Source: Thermoprotei archaeon (GTDB taxonomy: Archaea; Thermoproteota; Thermoprotei; Thermoproteales; B15-G16). From it: DNA of 36,109 bases. A program made the position numbers and the translations under genes. The stretch spans positions 1 to 36,109 of the forward strand of contig QMRC01000016.1 in NCBI GenBank assembly GCA_003649205.1, written 5' to 3'. The notes beneath the pieces are model-generated. The model had not been told where the DNA came from, searched no databases, and saw only the letters and a program-made list of their open reading frames with translations. This document shows, piece after piece, positions 1 to 7,830 of this stretch (the first letter of the stretch is position 1; each line of letters opens with the position of its first letter).

Positions 1-185
1 CCCCCTCACTCTCCCACATCCTGTATTGCGTAAGTATACGGTTTAGTTTCGGGAGTAGTGGGGTGGGGACGGGTTCATCGGATACTGATGCTGCTAGTAC
101 ATCCATACAGTACTGATTGCTGATGTGCTCTACACAGCAAAAGTAAGCGATGTGGACCCTTGATTTACATCCCCAACCCCTCCCC
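1..185. other. Left terminal non-coding tail
   Basis: No open frame or RNA gene is visible here. The segment has C-rich and G-rich runs and a loose duplication of a TACTGAT-type stretch near 80-125. It lies outside the structured left terminal repeat and has no counterpart at the right end, which stops 9 bases after its own repeat. If the element is linear, either the right end is assembled short or the two ends are unequal. If it is circular, this segment lies between the two inverted repeats, where an origin could sit. Confidence 0.4.
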
Positions 186-299
186 CTGCCCGCTCCCTCT
201 CATCCCCTCATTGCATTACGCTCAGGATCGAGGTAGAGCGGGCGGTGCCCCTCATCGCTTACGCTCAGGGCTCACCCCACGAGGCTAAACCTCGTGGGG
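186..299 (-). repeat. Left terminal inverted repeat with conserved fold
   Basis: Read leftward on the minus strand there are three parts. First is a perfect 10-bp stem with a 5-base loop (arms 290-299 and 275-284, CCCCACGAGG). Second is repeat R1 (248-270, core CTCATCGCTTACGCTCAGG on the plus strand). Third is an 8-10 bp stem (186-195 with 236-245, core GCCCGCTC) that encloses a second copy, R2 (204-226). The same order, in inverted orientation, occurs at 35984-36100. The stem sequences differ between the ends but the pairing is kept. It is non-coding. Plausible roles are a replication origin, terminus processing or a structured RNA. Confidence 0.8.
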
Positions 300-387
300 G
301 TCATCTACCATATGTACTCAGAGGTATAATTTAAGAATTAGTTGTTACATGATTATGTATCGAGATATCTAATGTTGAGGTGAGTAC

Positions 388-2472
388 TTAGCTAAGACCT
401 CGTTTCTTAAGCTCCTCGATTAAGTACTCAACATCAAGACTTGATAGCTTGCCATATGCAACAAGTAGCTTGAGAATTGGTTTTGCAACAATACTACCGC
501 TCTTAGCCTTAATGCTGAAGAACTGCTTGTAATTCCTCATAATGAACTCAATGAGTTCATCTCTACTCATTGTAAGACAACGACGAACGAGATCTACCTT
601 AGACTCAGGAATACTAAACAACTTACACAACTTCTCAACATTGAGGATGCGATTAGTACTCAGAGAGGACTTACCTTCACCTAATTGAGGTAGAGAAGGT
701 AGAGGTGGTGTGATGTTGGAGGTGTGAGGTACATTCCTCTCCAGTACTGGAACTTCCCTCTCCTCAACAAGGGAAATCCTGTAGATATCGTACATACCAT
801 CAATTGCGTAAATAGCTTCACCAACACAAAGTCGAGCCAGTATAGCCTTAAGCTCATCTCTAATAGGATTTAGCTCATCATGAAAGCTCATCTTAGGTAG
901 AATATCGTAAACAACAGCTTCCCTATCATCATCACTATCAAGTCTAAATACAAGCTTTGTTGAATTAGCACGAACAACAGCATCAACTCTCGTATAGTGC
1001 TGAGAAGCAACTACAAAGAATAGATTGAAGTTCCTAGCAATTCTAAGAACTTGACCAAGAAAACTAGGAGCAACAGAGCGATACTCAAGTTCAGGAGCAA
1101 TTAGAGAAACCTCATCGATGATTATGTAGGTCTTTGTCCTGAAGAATTCATGATATTGAGGATAACGAATGAGGACAGATAGAAAAGCCATCATGAAAAC
1201 TGCCTTACTAAAATCGGATAACCTAGATAGGTCAAGAATGTACGTAGTACCAGGCTCAAAACTAACAACAGACTGCTTAGGTTCAAAGTAAGGTATTAGA
1301 AGTTCGAGTCTACGCTTAACAGCTTCACTAGCTTTCACAATATCATCGACATAGACCTGGAGGTTAAATAGCTTAGTAACATCCTCCTCCTCAAGAACCC
1401 TATACACTCCCCTTAATGTTGGATCCACCTTACGCTCAAGTAGAAGCTGATACACACGCCTAAAGACCTGCTGCTGAATCGCTGTCAATGTATCACGTTC
1501 AGGACATGTATACTGAATACCTGTATTTATTATCTCAACTGTTTGTGCAAAAGCCTCATATGGACTTAACAACCTTGTAAGCTCATACAGTGGATCAAAA
1601 CTAAAGTCATGGGGAACACGAACAATAGCTACTCTAGATAGGTCCATAGACTTAGCACGAAGCACCTTAGATACGATACTCCCAAGCACATCAAACACAA
1701 TAACTCTATACCCTAGCTCAGGAAGCTTGAGAGAGAGCAGAGTTAGGAAGTTCGTCTTACCAGTTCCAGTTGTACCAGAGACAAACATGTGTCGATCAAG
1801 AACAATAAAAGCAGGTTGCTGTGGATTGAGGTACCTACATCCAACCTCAAGTACGAGCTTAGATGAGGGAATGATGTGTAGAGTTCTTGCTAAGACCCTA
1901 GCTATGAACTTATCAACACGTTCACATGTTTCAGGAATAAATCCCTTCAACTTACGTAGAGAAAACTGCTTACCACCATCGTCGAATACGTATAGACCAA
2001 CTTTAACTGGATGAAGTTGCTCAACCTCTTCATCAAAATGTGTTACAGGAACAAGATCTCTATAAATGGAGAAAGGCCTCGTAACAAACTTCCTAAATCT
2101 CTTCCTGTACTTAACGAGCTCCTTAACAGAACAACGTTCAACAACAAAAACAAAGTGATTACCAGGTATATCAAGTGAACTAACATCAAAGGACTTAACA
2201 GGTCTAAACCTAGTATAGCTTAGTACTCGATCAACAGTACTGAGATCAACAACCTTAATCAATGAGTCATCAGTAGCTCTTCTAGCTAGTAGTACGTGCT
2301 TAATTGATGAATAAACAACATCACAGTACTTCTCACCAACAATAGCAACAATGAAGTTATGTCCATGGTCATGAACTAGGAGAAACTTCTCAATACCAAT
2401 CGTGTACATAATATCGTGTACAGACAAAGTACATGGGTACTTTACAACAGCAAATACAGCAACCCTACGCAC
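388..2472 (-). CDS. HerA/VirB4-superfamily ATPase (second transfer ATPase)
   Basis: 694-residue P-loop ATPase of the HerA/FtsK/VirB4 group, probably an energy source for DNA or pilin movement at the membrane. Walker A GTTGTGKT is at 233-240. Walker B (hydrophobic run then IDE) is near residue 450, followed by a sensor-like VVASQH segment and a DSDDDREAV stretch typical of the group. About 200 N-terminal residues are of unknown type, and a helical C-terminal region of about 90 residues follows a Pro-rich linker. No membrane segment is seen. The start is GTG at 2472, overlapping the upstream stop by one base (TAGTG), with GAGGAGG about 8 bases ahead, so translation is probably coupled to the upstream ATPase. 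By position it could play a coupling-protein (VirD4-like) role, but VirD4 membrane helices are absent. Family assignment is firm; the role is inferred. Confidence 0.85.
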   Translation of the reverse strand: MRRVAVFAVVKYPCTLSVHDIMYTIGIEKFLLVHDHGHNFIVAIVGEKYCDVVYSSIKHVLLARRATDDSLIKVVDLSTVDRVLSYTRFRPVKSFDVSSLDIPGNHFVFVVERCSVKELVKYRKRFRKFVTRPFSIYRDLVPVTHFDEEVEQLHPVKVGLYVFDDGGKQFSLRKLKGFIPETCERVDKFIARVLARTLHIIPSSKLVLEVGCRYLNPQQPAFIVLDRHMFVSGTTGTGKTNFLTLLSLKLPELGYRVIVFDVLGSIVSKVLRAKSMDLSRVAIVRVPHDFSFDPLYELTRLLSPYEAFAQTVEIINTGIQYTCPERDTLTAIQQQVFRRVYQLLLERKVDPTLRGVYRVLEEEDVTKLFNLQVYVDDIVKASEAVKRRLELLIPYFEPKQSVVSFEPGTTYILDLSRLSDFSKAVFMMAFLSVLIRYPQYHEFFRTKTYIIIDEVSLIAPELEYRSVAPSFLGQVLRIARNFNLFFVVASQHYTRVDAVVRANSTKLVFRLDSDDDREAVVYDILPKMSFHDELNPIRDELKAILARLCVGEAIYAIDGMYDIYRISLVEEREVPVLERNVPHTSNITPPLPSLPQLGEGKSSLSTNRILNVEKLCKLFSIPESKVDLVRRCLTMSRDELIEFIMRNYKQFFSIKAKSGSIVAKPILKLLVAYGKLSSLDVEYLIEELKKRGLS

Positions 2473-3551
2473 TAGGTAAGAACCTCCTCATGAACTTTAA
2501 CCCTAAATCTCACAGATCCAACACCTTGCCTAATGTATATGCCGTAACCACGGTCATGAGATAGTAGGAGCTCTTCATCCTCATCACTAAGCCTGAAGTA
2601 AGCCTTCAATGAATCTACATACTTACGAGGACCAGGGAGGAGAATAGCATTAGCAGTAAGTGAGTAAGTCTCTCTATCAAGTGAGTGAGGATCCTGTGAG
2701 ATTAACCAGAGACCAAAACCATGCTTCCTAACTGTTCGAAGAGCCCAAACTAGAAACTGAGAAGCACCTCTAGTAAGTCTATGAGCTTCATCAATGAAAA
2801 CAAACGTATGTGGTGTATCAGTTATGAACTTCATGTACTTAGCAAACAACTGAGCTAGAAATAGGTAGATGATGAACCTATGAACTTCTGTATCACCACC
2901 AACAGGTAGCTGAAGAAGAATATGCTTATTGAGAAGATCCAGGTCAATAATTTGCTTACCACGCATAAAGAACTCAAGCTCCTTCAACAAAACACGAAGC
3001 CCACCATATCTAGGACAATACGAGATAACATCATTAAATGACACAGCACCATTACGTTCAAAGACCTTAGAACAAACATCATAGAGAGTAAGAACATCTT
3101 CTCTACTCAAATTGAATAAGCTAGTACCGATCAAGAAGTTGTGTATAACCTCAAGCTCATCACTAGACCTAATGCAAAAGGGATCAAAAACAACCTTATC
3201 AAGCTCAATAATATCGAAGCCAAACCTACGACAGAACTCAATCCAGTGCCACTCACAATCAATAGCAATAATACGGAATCCAGATCTAATCAAATCAACA
3301 ACAATACTCTTAGCGAGAGTTGTCTTCCCCACACCTGTTGATCCTAAGATAACACCATGTGCATTAGGTGTAAAAGCAATACTAACATCCTTACCAAATA
3401 GATCTTTACCAATGATAACCGCTCCACTAACAGGAACAGAAACAACATAGGGAGAGAACATAGAGAAGTCATAACTAAGTGCTAAATGATAGTTAAACAA
3501 AAACTTGAGGAACTTTAGCAACAGCATACACGTCAACCCATAGCTCTGCAC
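2472..3551 (-). CDS. VirB4-like conjugation ATPase, C-terminal domain only
   Basis: 359-residue ATPase that matches the C-terminal motor half of VirB4. A lead-in of the type IGKDLFG at about 48-54 is followed by Walker A GSTGVGKT (70-77), then an ...RIIAIDCE strand (93-100) where VirB4 proteins have IDPEGEY. Next come a FGFDIIELD segment, Walker B FIDEAHRL (252-259) and an ISQDP sensor (285-289). The VirB4 N-terminal domain is missing here, but a candidate for it is encoded at 4334-5455. It follows the pilin gene by 6 bases. The start is uncertain: GTG at 3551 or ATG at 3524, neither with a clear ribosome site. CedB and TedB of archaeal DNA-uptake systems belong to the same superfamily. Likely role: powering pilin extraction and DNA transfer at the inner face of the membrane. 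Confidence 0.8.
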   Translation of the reverse strand: MQSYGLTCMLLLKFLKFLFNYHLALSYDFSMFSPYVVSVPVSGAVIIGKDLFGKDVSIAFTPNAHGVILGSTGVGKTTLAKSIVVDLIRSGFRIIAIDCEWHWIEFCRRFGFDIIELDKVVFDPFCIRSSDELEVIHNFLIGTSLFNLSREDVLTLYDVCSKVFERNGAVSFNDVISYCPRYGGLRVLLKELEFFMRGKQIIDLDLLNKHILLQLPVGGDTEVHRFIIYLFLAQLFAKYMKFITDTPHTFVFIDEAHRLTRGASQFLVWALRTVRKHGFGLWLISQDPHSLDRETYSLTANAILLPGPRKYVDSLKAYFRLSDEDEELLLSHDRGYGIYIRQGVGSVRFRVKVHEEVLT

Positions 3552-3557
3552 ATGAGA

Positions 3558-3920
3558 TTATGGCTTTGGCAGGAAGGGGAATATAGTTGTTAAGTAGCTG
3601 TAACCCTGCTTGAACACATACACTATAGTTGCTGCTACAGCTCTAATGAGAAACATCACATCCGCTCCAGCAAAATACGATGCAACAGCAAATGCTACAA
3701 CAAATGAAGCTGCTATCATGAGCGCTCTCCACAAGTACTCCATTATCCCGAATGGCGAAAATATTCTCCTTACAAGTCCAAGGAGTAGCAAGATACCCAC
3801 AGTAATCACTCCAAACCCAATACCAATAGCTCCTGCTTGCTTAAGCCACTCAGAAACCGGTGATAAAACCTGCTCCACCAGTGATTCCTGCATTAACGGC
3901 GTAATCACACAGATCACCAC
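3558..3920 (-). CDS. VirB2/TedC-like two-helix conjugative pilin
   Basis: 120-residue membrane protein with the layout of VirB2/TrbC and archaeal CedA1/TedC pilins. A short N-terminal segment leads into hydrophobic helix 1 (about 28-49). A basic turn follows (VRRIF, about 50-54), then hydrophobic helix 2 (about 64-84) and a C-terminal hydrophobic stretch ending in a Pro-rich tail. There is no class III (type IV pilin) signal. GTG at 3920 is favoured because a TATA-like element lies about 26 bases upstream, which fits a leaderless mRNA; ATG at 3893 is the alternative. It heads the unit with the two ATPases, an arrangement expected for the filament subunit of a DNA-transfer pilus. No sequence search was possible, so the family call rests on topology, size and neighbours. 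Confidence 0.65.
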   Translation of the reverse strand: MVICVITPLMQESLVEQVLSPVSEWLKQAGAIGIGFGVITVGILLLLGLVRRIFSPFGIMEYLWRALMIAASFVVAFAVASYFAGADVMFLIRAVAATIVYVFKQGYSYLTTIFPFLPKP

Positions 3921-3924
3921 AACT

Positions 3925-3950
3925 TATACAGATATCGTATCTAAAAAGTT
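3925..3950 (-). promoter_or_regulatory. Leaderless promoter of the pilin-ATPase unit
   Basis: On the minus strand a T-rich TATA-like box (AACTTTTTAG, 3941-3950) lies about 26 bases before the GTG at 3920, the spacing that places transcription start at the start codon. Between them is TATCTGTATA (3925-3934 on the minus strand), a 10-mer also found in the palindrome ahead of the pilin gene at 10666. No ribosome binding site precedes the GTG. Confidence 0.45.
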
Positions 3951-4333
3951 TTCAGATATCACACAATTTAACACGATATATCTAGATACAATAATTAGAA
4001 AGCTTCAGACAAAAAGCACTAACGTGCCAACCTATGAGAAGATAGTGAAAGACCCTAGTAGAATCATCATTTAGTGGCCATTGAAGTTACATTGTGATTA
4101 ACTTAAAAGGAGAAAAACCATTATTGTCCTGGTAAGATATTGAAGACAAATAGATCGATAGTGCTCGATTAATGGGGAAGAGTGAGTTTAGCTACGTTCT
4201 AGCACTGTTACCACTTGAGCAATTCATGCATCAGAGAGGAGTTTGAAGCGAATAGATGTTTGATAGGTGTACCTCCTTGTTATTGCTACATGACTTTCTA
4301 TGTCTTAAATTTGCTAGAGATCTTCCAGATGCA
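3951..4333. other. Non-coding gap inside the transfer block
   Basis: About 380 bases separate the pilin gene from the VirB4-N-like gene upstream of it. Only a 24-codon plus-strand frame (4173-4247) and interrupted fragments are open, none with a convincing ribosome site. Stops in all frames and irregular composition suggest either a decayed small gene or a spacer with promoters. AT-rich TATA-like runs occur near 4105 and 4303. The ATG-to-stop frame covering 3610-4074 on the plus strand is an antisense shadow of the pilin gene running into this gap. Confidence 0.4.
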
Positions 4334-5455
4334 TCAAGGCAATAGTAGTGGTAACACTTCAATAGGATTACATGGTCTATATGTAAATCCATGACTAAAG
4401 GCTGCTATGAGGCTATTCATGGTCTCTCGATCTTTGGTTAGGATTATAGATGATATGCGGAACATGACTTCGCGATTTCTTCTCATTCTATCGAGAGCTT
4501 CTGCAAGAGCAGAGGCTCTTCTAAACATACCGACTTTCCACAGAATGAATCCCCATTCCATCTTTCGTGTAACAGAAGCTTCAAGAACGGCAATTTCTTC
4601 CTGTGGAACTCGATCAATTCTAATGAGTACAATGAAGTTGCTGCTACTGGTAAAGATAGATCTAATTAACTTAGCATCATCGAGTAGCTCTCTTGCAGAA
4701 GGGAATCTAAACAGGTTCCTATTGAATACTAGGTTAGCACAGAACCAGTTAGTTCTGGATGCAGAACCAAAAACAAGGTGAGTGTAGGTACAGATCGCTA
4801 AAACGATACTGAGAGCTCCAAATAGTACGGCAAAGCCTGGGGTGGATAAGGAGGCTAAGTACATTAAAGCAATAGCTAGGGATATGGCAGTTAAGATCCT
4901 TAGAGTGCGAAGTCTTATTGGCTTAAATGCGTCACATAAGACTCTGTAGAGGTCAGTATCTTGAAGTGGAACGACATTAACACGAAGACGACAGTGTCTA
5001 AGTAGCCTAGAAATAGTTGAGAATAGTGAGGTAGGATCAGTATCAAAGTGACCGGAGATAAACCTAGTAATTGGAATTACGTAGCATTTCACGATATTAG
5101 AGCACTTCACAAAAGCGATGAGACATGACCTTGGTAAAGTGGTGGTAAACATCTTGAGGGTACTGAAGAACTCAATATCAGTAAAGTACTCAAGATCCTT
5201 AAGGGGAGTAACCTCAAAGACAATACCATGAAGATAGCAGTGTCTAGAGAGTCTATACATGAAGCTGAATCTCGAGAATACGAAGTTACTTGGAGAGAAG
5301 GGTATGGAGAAGAATAGCGTGTATATGGAGCGAAAGAGTTCAGGTAGTGAAAGCACGATAGCTATTAGAAAGAGGAATGCAGATAGTAATGGGAATGAAG
5401 CAAAAACAAATCCTAGGAATAGGGTGGTATAGGTAATAACCTTCCTTACGGACAT
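4334..5455 (-). CDS. Membrane protein resembling VirB3 plus VirB4 N-terminal domain
   Basis: 373 residues. A hydrophobic hairpin at about 8-50 (VirB3/PrgI-like in position) is followed by a soluble segment, a second pair of membrane helices at about 187-230, and a C-terminal domain (274-373). In this domain a run with ASALAEALDRM, a strand ending SIILTKDRE, a helix and then HGF...VLPLLLP follow one another as in the region of VirB4 just before its ATPase domain. The ATPase half is absent and is encoded separately at 2472-3551. The start is ATG at 5455, overlapping the upstream stop (TAATG), with GAGGTGA about 5 bases ahead. Likely role: a membrane-anchored component of the transfer channel that docks the ATPase. 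The VirB3/VirB4-N reading is inference from pattern; it could instead be an unrelated anchor. Confidence 0.5.
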   Translation of the reverse strand: MSVRKVITYTTLFLGFVFASFPLLSAFLFLIAIVLSLPELFRSIYTLFFSIPFSPSNFVFSRFSFMYRLSRHCYLHGIVFEVTPLKDLEYFTDIEFFSTLKMFTTTLPRSCLIAFVKCSNIVKCYVIPITRFISGHFDTDPTSLFSTISRLLRHCRLRVNVVPLQDTDLYRVLCDAFKPIRLRTLRILTAISLAIALMYLASLSTPGFAVLFGALSIVLAICTYTHLVFGSASRTNWFCANLVFNRNLFRFPSARELLDDAKLIRSIFTSSSNFIVLIRIDRVPQEEIAVLEASVTRKMEWGFILWKVGMFRRASALAEALDRMRRNREVMFRISSIILTKDRETMNSLIAAFSHGFTYRPCNPIEVLPLLLP

Positions 5456-6711
5456 TAAGTCACCTCATGGAGCTTGTTAATAGAGGTCTCAAGATCGTGT
5501 CTAAGAGCTACTAAGTTCTCCTCAATGTAGTCTAGCTCAGACTTAACCTCCTCACAATTACTAGCAAGCATCTTGAGATTCCTAACAATATCGAGAGCAC
5601 GATCAACCTTGGAACGAGCAGACTCAAGTAACATAAGCTTATCAATAGGTGAAGGTATGTCCTTAGCAGATTCAATAAATCTCTCAATCTCATCAACAAT
5701 ATTCTTCACAAATTCAAACTCGTGAGAGTACACGAGCTTGAAGAGGATACTCCTATCAATTTCAGCAATACGACCAGAGAGTAGCTCACGGAGAAAGTTC
5801 TCAAACTCATGAATAACATCTAGAAAGGTAGGGAGGTCACTAGGCTTAACACCAATAGTATTGAAGAAAGCTCTGTACTCAATTCTGAAGATCTTAGCAT
5901 CCTTTCTATTGAAATCAGGAATAACATTCCTGTATCGATAGAGGAGAGTATTGTAGTGGTATATAGAGGCTACAGCAAGTCTAATACCTTCATCAAGATC
6001 ATCTACAGACCTGACACTACATAGCTGAAAAATCGTCTCACAAACCCTCCTACCTAACTCCTGAATTTCATGCTCAAATCTCTGAGTATAGGAACGAAGA
6101 ACTGTTTCAAGAAGCTCAACTCTAGTCATCAAATCGACATTGCTACTAAGTACTTCTCCAGGAATACGAATACTTAGACTCCTCTTAATTTCACCAGCAA
6201 TTGTACGGAGATAGCGATTAAGTATCTGTACTGTATGGAGTTCATAGTTTGGTCTACAAAGTTTGATCCTACACTTCAGGTAATGTAGTGTAATCAACCT
6301 CTTAAGTAGTTCAGAGGGTATAATTGATGAGAGTATCTTTCCAAATACAGATATTGCTGGATCAGGTTCAAGTATGACATCACCACGAGAACCAATACCA
6401 ACAACACGAACAAGACCGCTCTGAAGTAAAGCAGCAATGGAAATCCATACCTCAGGGAAGAGACCAAGAACCTGTACGCTATGTGATAGAGAAAGTAGGT
6501 ACAGAGGACCAATGGCACAAGCAATAGGGTCACGAACCTTATCATGAATGAACTTTTCAACTTCATTAAGTGAAGTAAAGCTACTTACCTTAGGAGGAAT
6601 ATACCTGAAATCAAGCTCTAGAAAAACATCATTGTAAGATAGAACTCGTTGTACCCAGAGGATAGGGTACATAGCAGTACAAGCCAAAATGGACTCAACA
6701 TCGAGACTCAT
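5455..6711 (-). CDS. Helical protein of unknown function, head of the transfer operon
   Basis: 418 residues, not recognised. The first 110 residues are mixed and hydrophobic (VLGLFPEVWISIAALLQ, about 82-98) but give no convincing membrane helix. The rest is charged and helical with heptad-like stretches at about 330-418, so a coiled-coil scaffold is likely. It is the first gene of the leftward operon and is translationally coupled to the VirB3/VirB4-N-like gene, so it probably assists the transfer machine. ATG at 6711 has a TATA-like CTTTAAGT about 40 bases upstream and AGGTG about 10 bases upstream. It is divergent from the RadA operon. Confidence 0.6.
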   Translation of the reverse strand: MSLDVESILACTAMYPILWVQRVLSYNDVFLELDFRYIPPKVSSFTSLNEVEKFIHDKVRDPIACAIGPLYLLSLSHSVQVLGLFPEVWISIAALLQSGLVRVVGIGSRGDVILEPDPAISVFGKILSSIIPSELLKRLITLHYLKCRIKLCRPNYELHTVQILNRYLRTIAGEIKRSLSIRIPGEVLSSNVDLMTRVELLETVLRSYTQRFEHEIQELGRRVCETIFQLCSVRSVDDLDEGIRLAVASIYHYNTLLYRYRNVIPDFNRKDAKIFRIEYRAFFNTIGVKPSDLPTFLDVIHEFENFLRELLSGRIAEIDRSILFKLVYSHEFEFVKNIVDEIERFIESAKDIPSPIDKLMLLESARSKVDRALDIVRNLKMLASNCEEVKSELDYIEENLVALRHDLETSINKLHEVT

Positions 6712-6831
6712 GACGATACAACACCTATGATACAGTAATGTGTGAGAGATACTTAAAGGAATTCAATGATGTATCAGAAGGTACAAAGAGATATTAAGTG
6801 AAAATCACTAGTTCAGACTGAGGTACACAGT
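6712..6831. promoter_or_regulatory. Divergent promoter region, transfer operon and RadA operon
   Basis: This 120-base gap lies between two divergent operons. Leftward, the TATA-like box CTTTAAGT is at about 6751-6758. Rightward, an AT-rich GATATTAAGTG at about 6789-6799 could serve, followed by GAGGT 7 bases before the ATG at 6832. No long palindrome is seen. Confidence 0.4.
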
Positions 6832-7830
6832 ATGAGAATAATTTACGTGGATGAGTTACCGGAGATTAATGACGGTACCTACTTAACTTATTCAGCAGAG
6901 ACTCAACCATACCTAAAGGTACCTCTAGGTATGGTCTTCATTTTAGCAAAAGCACTAGCAGCTGACAACGTCATTCAGTGGAATGAGCGTTCAATTATTC
7001 AGCAGATTGCGGCAAGAGCAGCAAAATATGGGATAGTAGAGATCACACCTAATGTACTTGAACTATTTGCACCGGAAACCACCATATACGAGAGAATGAA
7101 GCTAATAAGAGCAATATTCACAGACTACATGAACGATAAGTCAAATAAACTAAAGCTAGTACCAGGACTGGAAAACACCTCACTACTACAACTCCTACTC
7201 GTTAATTCTGAGAACGTAGCAGTAGAAGGTGGTGATGCAATAATTGAAGAAGTACTACTACCAATAGTGGCGGGTAAGTTCAGGAACATCTACGTACAGG
7301 TAAAGTCTCAGAACGTATTCAAGTACTATCTAGATCCGGAATTAGCAACTATACATTCTCGAAGATTACGAGTACCTCCTAAGTACCTACACCTAAATGC
7401 GAAGCCCTATGTTACAGATTCAACAAAGCTAAATCGTATCTTCCAAGGGATTCAGGAACTAGATTATGTCACAGAGATTACACACCTAGTGTATACGAGG
7501 ATTATTCATGAAAATCCAGAGCTAGGAGGTGTGCTTGAGAAAGAACATGTGAAGAAAGCTATTGAAATGGTTGTCCTGACATATATTGAGGAGAGCGAGA
7601 TTAGAACAGCACCACTATCAAGCTTCCTTACGTCATTAATGCAAGTACTCAACATCAATGAAGAGTTGAGATATAGTGTTGCAATGTACATTTTAGAAGC
7701 ATTGGAGGATACAGCTCTAATTAAGCGAATAGAGCATGCAGCAAACATATTCGTGCTGCCTTCCAGAAAGCTGCTGACAATAGTGAGAAGAGAAGCAATA
7801 GCAAGAGCAATGAAGGAGGTGAAGAAATGA
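6832..7830 (+). CDS. Unknown protein, first gene of the RadA operon
   Basis: 332 residues, not recognised. It appears globular with mixed alpha/beta content and no signal peptide or membrane segment. The last 100 residues are mainly helical and finish with a basic helix (residues 312-332, rich in R and K), which would suit DNA binding. ATG at 6832 has GAGGT 7 bases ahead. It overlaps the RadA-like gene by four bases (ATGA). That coupling suggests a DNA-processing role; a replication initiator or recombination mediator is possible, but nothing in the sequence proves it. Confidence 0.6.
   Translation: MRIIYVDELPEINDGTYLTYSAETQPYLKVPLGMVFILAKALAADNVIQWNERSIIQQIAARAAKYGIVEITPNVLELFAPETTIYERMKLIRAIFTDYMNDKSNKLKLVPGLENTSLLQLLLVNSENVAVEGGDAIIEEVLLPIVAGKFRNIYVQVKSQNVFKYYLDPELATIHSRRLRVPPKYLHLNAKPYVTDSTKLNRIFQGIQELDYVTEITHLVYTRIIHENPELGGVLEKEHVKKAIEMVVLTYIEESEIRTAPLSSFLTSLMQVLNINEELRYSVAMYILEALEDTALIKRIEHAANIFVLPSRKLLTIVRREAIARAMKEVKK

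Noticed and set aside
204..270. CRISPR-like direct repeats at the left end
   Set aside because: Only two imperfect copies with one short interval and no cas genes; they are explained by the terminal repeat architecture.
3610..4074. 154-codon plus-strand frame opposite the conjugative pilin
   Set aside because: It lies antisense to a gene with clear membrane topology, has no ribosome site or promoter, and reads as low-complexity Thr/Ile/Asn sequence.
4173..4247. 24-codon frame in the gap upstream of the pilin gene
   Set aside because: Too short, no usable ribosome site, and the sequence after it is broken in every frame.
6294..6566. 90-codon hydrophobic minus-strand frame
   Set aside because: Lies inside the 418-residue gene in another frame and gives a Leu/Tyr-rich sequence typical of frame shadows here.
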